64,000 bases of DNA, from the NCBI RefSeq assembly GCF_014192095.1, contig NZ_JACHXN010000024.1, positions 1-64,000 on the forward strand, read 5' to 3'. Below are positions 58,657 through 64,000 of this stretch, piece after piece. The notes under the pieces are model-generated. The model saw only the letters and a list, made by a program, of their open reading frames with translations. It had not been told where the DNA came from and made no database searches. This DNA is from Phyllobacterium trifolii. Lineage in GTDB: Bacteria > Pseudomonadota > Alphaproteobacteria > Rhizobiales > Rhizobiaceae. Every line of letters starts with the position of its first letter. Positions within the stretch are counted from its first letter, which is position 1. Position numbers and translations under genes: made by a program.

Positions 58657-60438
58657 TTGTCACATGTTTCAGAGGCTAGAAATCGACGCTTCCAGCTGAT
58701 TCTAATCAAACCGTCGCACTATGACGACAACGGATATGTGATCCGTTGGTGGCGCGCTATGATACCCTCGAATTCGCTCGCTGCTCTATACGGCATTGCC
58801 CTTGACTGCGCAGATCGTGAGGTACTCGGTGCGGATATTGCCATCGACATCACGGTCATCGACGAGACCAACACACGCGTCAATATTCCGATGCTCTTGG
58901 ATCAGTTTCGGCGGAACGACAATTTTGGAATGGTCGCTCTGATTGGCGTTCAGTCCAATCAATATCCGCGCGCGCTCGACATTGCCCGCCCCTTCCGCGA
59001 TGCATCACTGCCCGTCGCCATGGGAGGCTTTCATGTGTCGGGTTGCTTGGCCATGCTTGACGGAAGCGCTGTCGGGCTCGACGCATGTCGCAAAATGGGC
59101 ATTGCCATGTTTGCCGGCGAGGCCGAGGGCCGGCTGGAGACCGTGCTGCGCGATGCTGCGTCGGGCCAACTCCAATCGCTTTACAACTTCATGAATGACT
59201 TGCCGAGCATCGACGGTGCCCCCGTACCGTTCCTGCCCAAACGTTACATCGAGCACACACTCGGCCTCAGCGCGAGCTTCGATGCTGGACGCGGTTGTCC
59301 CTATCAATGTTCATTCTGCACAATCATCAATGTGCAGGGACGCAAATCGCGCTTTCGCTCGGCTGATGATGTCGAGAAACTGGTGCGCCTGAACTGGGCG
59401 CATGGCATCCACAAGTTCTTCATTACCGATGATAATTTTGCGCGAAACAAAGAGTGGGAAGCGATCTTCGATAGACTGATAGCTTTGAAAGAGAAGGAAG
59501 CGATCCCGCTTGGTTTGATGATCCAGGTCGATACACTCTGCCACAGGATTGAAAACTTCATAGAGAAGGCGAAGCGCGCTGGTGTCACCCGCGTTTTCAT
59601 CGGGCTGGAGAACGTCAACCCGGACAATCTCATCGCGGCAAAAAAGGCCCAGAACAAGATCACCGAATACCGCAAGATGCTGCTGGCGTGGAAAGAGCAG
59701 GGCATCATGACGCTGGCTGGCTACATCCTCGGCTTTCCAGCGGACACGCCCGAAACGATCAGACGTGATATTGCGATCATTCAAGAAGAGCTCCCGATCG
59801 ATGTCATTGAGTTCTTCTGCCTTACACCGCTGCCCGGATCGGAGGATCATCAGGCCCTGTGGAAAAGTGGCGTCGAGATGGACGCCGATCTCAACATTTA
59901 CGATGTAGAGCATGTCTGCACCGCCCACGCCAAGATGACCAAGCGTGAATGGGAGGCCATTTATCGGGAGGCGTGGTTGCTCTATTACACACCGAAACAC
60001 ATGAAGACCCTGCTGCGTCGCGCGATTGCAACTGGCGTTCCAGTCGGCAGTCTTGTCAAGGTGCTCATCGCGTTCGCGACGATGGTCCCTCTCGAGCACG
60101 TGCATCCATTGCAGAGCGGTATCCTGCGTTTGAAACGTCGGTCAGAACGACGACCCGAATTGCCGCAGGAAAATCCCTTGATCTTTTGGCCTCGTTTTGT
60201 TTGTGGAACGCTTGCCAAGCACGTCATCCTTGCCGCTACGATTGTCCGGCTGGTCTCGACGGGATTCTTGATTTCGCAAAGCCCCGGCTCAAGGAAATAT
60301 ATGGATCGGGCATTGATGCCCGTCGGTGCTGATGATGAAGAGAAACTTGACCTCTTCACCAGGACGACAGGTGGTAGCGCGGCGGTGAAGCACGTGAAAA
60401 AGATTGCGCGGCTGACACACCCGGGTCGAGCCATCTGA
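58657..60438 (+). CDS. B12-binding-type radical SAM protein
   Basis: A 593-residue protein. I prefer the TTG at 58657 (AAGGA five bases upstream); a GTG at 58612 is also in frame. The first 190 residues form a B12-binding-like Rossmann domain (MVALIGVQSNQYPRALDIARPF, VAMGGFHVSG) but lack the D-x-H-x-x-G cobalamin motif. The radical SAM domain has the cluster motif C214-x3-C218-x2-C221 in GRGCPYQCSFC, followed by FFITDDNFARN and RVFIGLENVNP. The C-terminal 150 residues are basic. Many such proteins modify lipids, hopanoids or cofactors; the substrate here is unknown. It precedes the unknown envelope protein by 91 bases. Confidence 0.83.
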   Translation: MSHVSEARNRRFQLILIKPSHYDDNGYVIRWWRAMIPSNSLAALYGIALDCADREVLGADIAIDITVIDETNTRVNIPMLLDQFRRNDNFGMVALIGVQSNQYPRALDIARPFRDASLPVAMGGFHVSGCLAMLDGSAVGLDACRKMGIAMFAGEAEGRLETVLRDAASGQLQSLYNFMNDLPSIDGAPVPFLPKRYIEHTLGLSASFDAGRGCPYQCSFCTIINVQGRKSRFRSADDVEKLVRLNWAHGIHKFFITDDNFARNKEWEAIFDRLIALKEKEAIPLGLMIQVDTLCHRIENFIEKAKRAGVTRVFIGLENVNPDNLIAAKKAQNKITEYRKMLLAWKEQGIMTLAGYILGFPADTPETIRRDIAIIQEELPIDVIEFFCLTPLPGSEDHQALWKSGVEMDADLNIYDVEHVCTAHAKMTKREWEAIYREAWLLYYTPKHMKTLLRRAIATGVPVGSLVKVLIAFATMVPLEHVHPLQSGILRLKRRSERRPELPQENPLIFWPRFVCGTLAKHVILAATIVRLVSTGFLISQSPGSRKYMDRALMPVGADDEEKLDLFTRTTGGSAAVKHVKKIARLTHPGRAI

Positions 60439-60529
60439 CGCGCATGGATCAAAGTAGTGGACTACCGGCTCCGGCAATAAATGTTATCATCTATTTGACA
60501 CTGCAATCATCTGGCGTTGGGATCATGCC

Positions 60530-62635
60530 ATGGGAACGGGCGCACGCGTCATCATTGCAATTGCATTGTTTGCAGCCATGGGTGTCGGGTGGCTGGCACT
60601 ACAGGATTTAAGTTTCGAGCGTGACCGCACCCTATCGGAGTGGAGATCGCTGTCGGAGGCCGAAGACCTCCTGAGGCAGAAGCCCATTCCAGAAGCGTGG
60701 CCAGCGGGCTTGTTTATTTCGGAGCGGGGATTGAACGCCGCACTGGAGAGCCTGAAGGATGCACAAATTGCCTACGCCCCCGAATTCAAGGCAGATGAGG
60801 ACACCGTCGTACATCTGCGGAATGTTACCGTCGATTTTCAACCTGGTTTCGCCTGGGCATTCCTTCGCCTCGACGCCTATTCGAAGAAAAGGGATCTGAC
60901 TGTAAAATTTGATGGCCAAGCCTCCCTCGTTTTCAAAGGCATAGAAGAAGTGGCAAATGGGGAAGCGCAAGCAGTCTTCGCTCTCTCTCTGTTGAGACTC
61001 GATCCCGAATTCGGATGGGGATGGTCTATTATCAAGTCGAGGGGGTATGCGAGCGACCTCATCGAAACGGGCCTCATGCCAAAGTTCACCGAAGCTTTCA
61101 CCTTGAAGCTCCCGTTCAAAAACAGCTTCGCCTACGATTTGAAGCAGGGTGTAACAGAGGCAGTTCCGGTTCGCGATCCAAAAGATGAAAACTGGATCAA
61201 GGTTCAGATCGCCGTACCGCCAAACGAACTGGCGCAAAAAATTCACGCCGCCAACGCTGTCGTCCTCGATGGCGGGATATGGCTGCTGACTGATTTCACC
61301 GAAAAACCAGTGGCAACCAGTATAGATGAGCCCCCGCCCGAAATTCAGGATGACATCGTCAGAATGCGAAAAGATCTGGAGAGAATCCGGATACCCAAAT
61401 TGAACGACGCCGATATTGCTCTTTGGATAAACGGGACGGTGGCTCACCTGGTTCAAGACAAATTCAACCAACTCCCTGCTGTAAACAGGACTGCAACCGT
61501 CAAGTCGGTGCAATTCAAGGGCCGGCTTGCCGATCAAAAATGGAGTGCGGATGTTCTAGGTGAAGGCGGGGTTTTCGCCGAGCTTGCTGATCCAGGAGCG
61601 GTAGCGGCAACAATGGTGGTCAATGCAGTCGGCATATCTTGGACCAAAGGGCGACGCTTGAAGGTTTCGCTCGATGCGCAGGTCGACGTCAAGGCATCCG
61701 TAGATCTGCATGTCGACCCCTTGATAGGAAGAGGTGTCGGTACGACGGTCGACCTGCTCGGAAACACAGCTATAGCGTCCGGCTTCGATGCAGGCTTCGA
61801 AATAGGGGAGGTGGGTGGCAACACAGTCGTGATGCTAAAGCCCGACATCGGTTGCCGCGACATCAAGCTGGCGCTCAAGACAGACAGAAAAGCGGAGTTC
61901 GAGGAAGCTTGGGTATCAGTTCCGTCAGTCGGCGCAAACGTTACTGTTCCGGTTGGCCTGCAGACCGCTCCGGATGTGGTGCTCTTGAGTGATTTGCCTT
62001 TTCAGAGACGGGGCCGTGGCCCGGATGGCAAACCGCTCAAGGTTAGAGGCGGGGAAGACCACTTGCTGTTCACACCGGCGTGGGCCGAGGCCCAGTACGC
62101 ACTCGTCCCAAAACGGGTCGAAGGTGATGATGGAGGACTCTGGATAGCAGCCAATCTGACCATCAAATTGCTTGGCTCCGAGTCGACAGGCTACGATCGC
62201 GCTGCTGCAGAAAAGAAACTGGCTGCCGCGGCAACCGGAGGACAGGCCAGGACCAACTGCCCCGGCGAACCTGGCTTCGCGCTGACGATCGGCGATCTTG
62301 AGTTTGGCGGCAACAAAGAGCTTGTGAAGTTCTTCCAGGAACGAGGACTGCCTTTGCCGCAGATACTAGGTGGACTGCCAGGCATTCCTGGCACAGGCCC
62401 GACGATGCCATCCCCAATATCGCCCGTTCCAGGCCTCACGGTTCCGACACCATCCCCGATACCGTCCACTACCGATCTCACAATTCCGAAAATACCATCC
62501 CCGATATCCCCTATTCCCGATCCCGCGATGCCGAAAATACCGTCCCCTTTGCCGCCAACTTCCGACCCCACAATGCCGAAAATACCGTCCCCCCTACCGC
62601 AAACTCCCGGTCCAACGGGCAATTCGGTCGACTAA
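60530..62635 (+). CDS. Envelope protein of unknown function with proline-rich tail
   Basis: A 701-residue protein. Residues 5-25 are a signal anchor (VIIAIALFAAMGVGWLALQ). The bulk is beta-rich with repeated domains (FISERGLNAALESL, then VHLRNVTVDFQPGFAWAFLRLDAY; later VKSVQFKGRLADQKWSADVLG), reminiscent of lipid-binding TULIP/DUF4403-like proteins, a weak analogy. Three cysteines are in the second half (C at about 444, 585). The last 75 residues are proline repeats of the type PKIPSPLPPTSDPTM in four or five units, probably an extended spacer. No family recognised with confidence. Might work with the radical SAM gene upstream. Confidence 0.6.
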   Translation: MGTGARVIIAIALFAAMGVGWLALQDLSFERDRTLSEWRSLSEAEDLLRQKPIPEAWPAGLFISERGLNAALESLKDAQIAYAPEFKADEDTVVHLRNVTVDFQPGFAWAFLRLDAYSKKRDLTVKFDGQASLVFKGIEEVANGEAQAVFALSLLRLDPEFGWGWSIIKSRGYASDLIETGLMPKFTEAFTLKLPFKNSFAYDLKQGVTEAVPVRDPKDENWIKVQIAVPPNELAQKIHAANAVVLDGGIWLLTDFTEKPVATSIDEPPPEIQDDIVRMRKDLERIRIPKLNDADIALWINGTVAHLVQDKFNQLPAVNRTATVKSVQFKGRLADQKWSADVLGEGGVFAELADPGAVAATMVVNAVGISWTKGRRLKVSLDAQVDVKASVDLHVDPLIGRGVGTTVDLLGNTAIASGFDAGFEIGEVGGNTVVMLKPDIGCRDIKLALKTDRKAEFEEAWVSVPSVGANVTVPVGLQTAPDVVLLSDLPFQRRGRGPDGKPLKVRGGEDHLLFTPAWAEAQYALVPKRVEGDDGGLWIAANLTIKLLGSESTGYDRAAAEKKLAAAATGGQARTNCPGEPGFALTIGDLEFGGNKELVKFFQERGLPLPQILGGLPGIPGTGPTMPSPISPVPGLTVPTPSPIPSTTDLTIPKIPSPISPIPDPAMPKIPSPLPPTSDPTMPKIPSPLPQTPGPTGNSVD

Positions 62636-63159
62636 GACCTCGAACCAGCGGTTGGTGCAGACCGAAACGGACTTGGAAGTTGCCTTGGTCGGATCGGTTT
62701 CCACGTTAGTGGGAATTATGCCTGCTTGTGACGTGAAGCCGGCTTCACGCTGTCCAATGTTCCAGGTTCGTGCTTCAAACGTTGTATAATGTTTCATCGG
62801 AACCGCACTTATTAACGATGCGGATATGACGTCAATTTTCTTGCTTTCCCGCTTGGCTGAAACGTATGAGTAGACTCCCAAGTTCGATCGCTTTGCCGAA
62901 TCGCGGAAACAAGGACTTCTCGTAGCGTTCAGGCATTGCAGTCTTGCGCGGCGAAGCAGAATATGAAGGGGCGGTGCCCTTGTCGCTGTGGAGTGACGGG
63001 GCGATGGACGTGATGGGTCAGCTGACGCCAGCGCGAAGGTGGAAGCAGCTGATTGCGCGCAAAACATGTACATCGGTCCGGTACTCTCTGATCTAGAATA
63101 CGGCGACGCAATGCGTGTTGGCCGTATCCATCCCGTTGGTTCAAAAAGGAGCAACTGCA
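62636..63159. other. 524-base intergenic region before the amino-acid binding protein
   Basis: No ORF I can support. It contains a perfect 18-base palindrome at 62732-62749. AAAAAGGAG lies eight bases before the start codon at 63160. The promoter of the binding protein is likely within the last 150 bases. Confidence 0.5.
62732..62749. promoter_or_regulatory. Perfect 18-base palindrome
   Basis: CGTGAAGCCGGCTTCACG is fully self-complementary. It lies 97 bases after the unknown envelope protein gene and 410 before the binding-protein gene. With no loop and no T run, it looks more like a protein-binding site than a terminator. No adjacent regulator gene is visible. Confidence 0.4.
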
Positions 63160-63978
63160 ATGAGCATTCACATGACCGTCAAAGGCACGCTTCTCGGCTT
63201 AGCCGCACTTTGTCTTGCCAGCGCCGCCGAGGCCGACCAGCTTGCGGACATCAAGGCGGCCGGCAAGATTGTCACTGCCACCGACATGCACTATGCGCCC
63301 TTCGACGTGTTGAATAATGGCACCTATGAGGGCATGACCAAGGATTTGTTCGACCAGGTTTCCAAGGAGATCGGTGCCGAACCGGTGTATCAGGATATCC
63401 CCTGGACGGCCGAGCTGCCGGGTCTTGAGGTCAAGAAGTTCGACATAGTGATCGCGCCGGTCACCATCACGCCGGAGCGGCTCGAGCGCTATGCCTTTAC
63501 CTTGCCCATCGCTGACGCAACGGTCTCGCTGCTCAAGGGCGCAAGCAACACCGAACTTACCAAACCCGAAGACATCAAGGGCAAAACCGTGGGCGTCCAG
63601 CAGGGCACCGCGCAATTCCAGCAGCTCGAGGCCTTTGGCAAGAAACTCGGCGGTGTGACGATCAAGGAGTACGGCACCACGGACGAAGCTTACGCCGATC
63701 TCGCCACCGGCCGTCTGGATGCAGTTGCGGGCTCGCTCCCGAACCTCACGGCTCTCGTGAAGAGTCGCCCCGAGAGCTTTGCCCTCTTCTCGCCAGCCCA
63801 GTTCGGTGAACCGAAATATTTCGCTTGGGTGCTGCGCAAGGATGCAGACAGCGAAAGCTTCAACAAGGCCATCAACGCTGCGATGCTCAAGATGACCGAC
63901 GACGGTCGCGTCAAGGCCATTCAGGAAAAATGGCTCGGCACCTATACCGAATTGCCCCGCGAAGTTCCGACTAAATAA
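63160..63978 (+). CDS. Amino-acid-type ABC binding protein (family 3)
   Basis: A 272-residue periplasmic protein. Start MSIHMTVKGTLLGLAALC with AAGGAG upstream; signal peptide to about residue 25 (AAEA-DQ). Family 3 landmarks: ADIKAAGKIVTATDMHYAPFDV, GMTKDLFDQVSKEIGAEPVYQDIPW, FDIVIAPVTITPERLERYAFTLP and KGKTVGVQQGTAQFQ. It probably heads a polar amino-acid or cystine-type ABC transporter whose permease and ATPase lie past the right edge. Confidence 0.91.
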   Translation: MSIHMTVKGTLLGLAALCLASAAEADQLADIKAAGKIVTATDMHYAPFDVLNNGTYEGMTKDLFDQVSKEIGAEPVYQDIPWTAELPGLEVKKFDIVIAPVTITPERLERYAFTLPIADATVSLLKGASNTELTKPEDIKGKTVGVQQGTAQFQQLEAFGKKLGGVTIKEYGTTDEAYADLATGRLDAVAGSLPNLTALVKSRPESFALFSPAQFGEPKYFAWVLRKDADSESFNKAINAAMLKMTDDGRVKAIQEKWLGTYTELPREVPTK

Positions 63979-64000
63979 CTTGCGTATGGGCGGAGGTGGC

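Overview
The window reads as a chromosomal or megaplasmid segment of an alphaproteobacterium of the order Hyphomicrobiales (Rhizobiales), probably Rhizobiaceae or Phyllobacteriaceae. The reasons are the density of ABC uptake operons, a DUF982 protein, a type III (Agrobacterium-like) cellulose operon with bcsN, a DUF993 protein, a bacterial transglutaminase-like cysteine protease, and intergenic palindromes of the kinds common in rhizobia. I saw no tRNA, rRNA, insertion sequence, CRISPR array or phage gene. The genus is inference.

Left third (1-20.2 kb). The end of an unknown gene and its terminator face a DUF993 aldolase-like gene. A LacI-type regulator is divergent from DUF993; two matching palindromic operators lie between them. 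Behind LacI runs a long co-oriented series: Gfo/Idh/MocA dehydrogenase, family I CoA-transferase, enoyl-CoA hydratase, aldehyde dehydrogenase, a complete family 1 sugar ABC transporter, two GMC oxidoreductases and an SDR. It looks like one catabolic regulon for a sugar or sugar derivative, but the substrate is not evident. Next come a DUF982 gene, a 4,5-dihydroxyphthalate-decarboxylase-like protein, a LysR regulator and an MdtG-like MFS exporter, with several mobile palindromic repeats between them.

Middle (20.2-38.7 kb). There is a secreted papain-like protease, a secreted Gly/His-rich protein built on DNA minisatellites, two very small membrane proteins on the minus strand, a UvrD-type helicase, DUF1810 and an RTX protein. 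A compact type III polyketide synthase / ICMT-type methyltransferase / DHA2 exporter operon follows, probably making and exporting a methylated alkylpyrone-like product. A polyamine/opine-type ABC transporter (minus strand, preceded by a possible coupled leader peptide) diverges from a MocR-family regulator and a DadA-like FAD oxidoreductase; direct repeats between them look like the MocR operator.

Right half (38.7-64 kb). A bcsN-bcsA-bcsB-bcsZ-bcsK cellulose operon lies on the minus strand. Divergent from it is an ABC operon (binding protein, two permeases, a 68-residue membrane protein, two ATPases, one with a degenerate signature motif). It runs into a dihydroxyacetone-kinase island: a DhaK-DhaL fusion, a separate DhaL, a DhaM-type EIIA, a separate HPr, a small HTH-like protein and a second DhaK. 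The combination suggests ABC uptake of a short ketose or polyol followed by both ATP-type and PTS-type kinase chemistry; no enzyme I is encoded here. This is the most unusual system in the window. The right end has a radical SAM protein, a 701-residue envelope protein of unknown function with a proline-rich tail, and a family 3 amino-acid-type binding protein.
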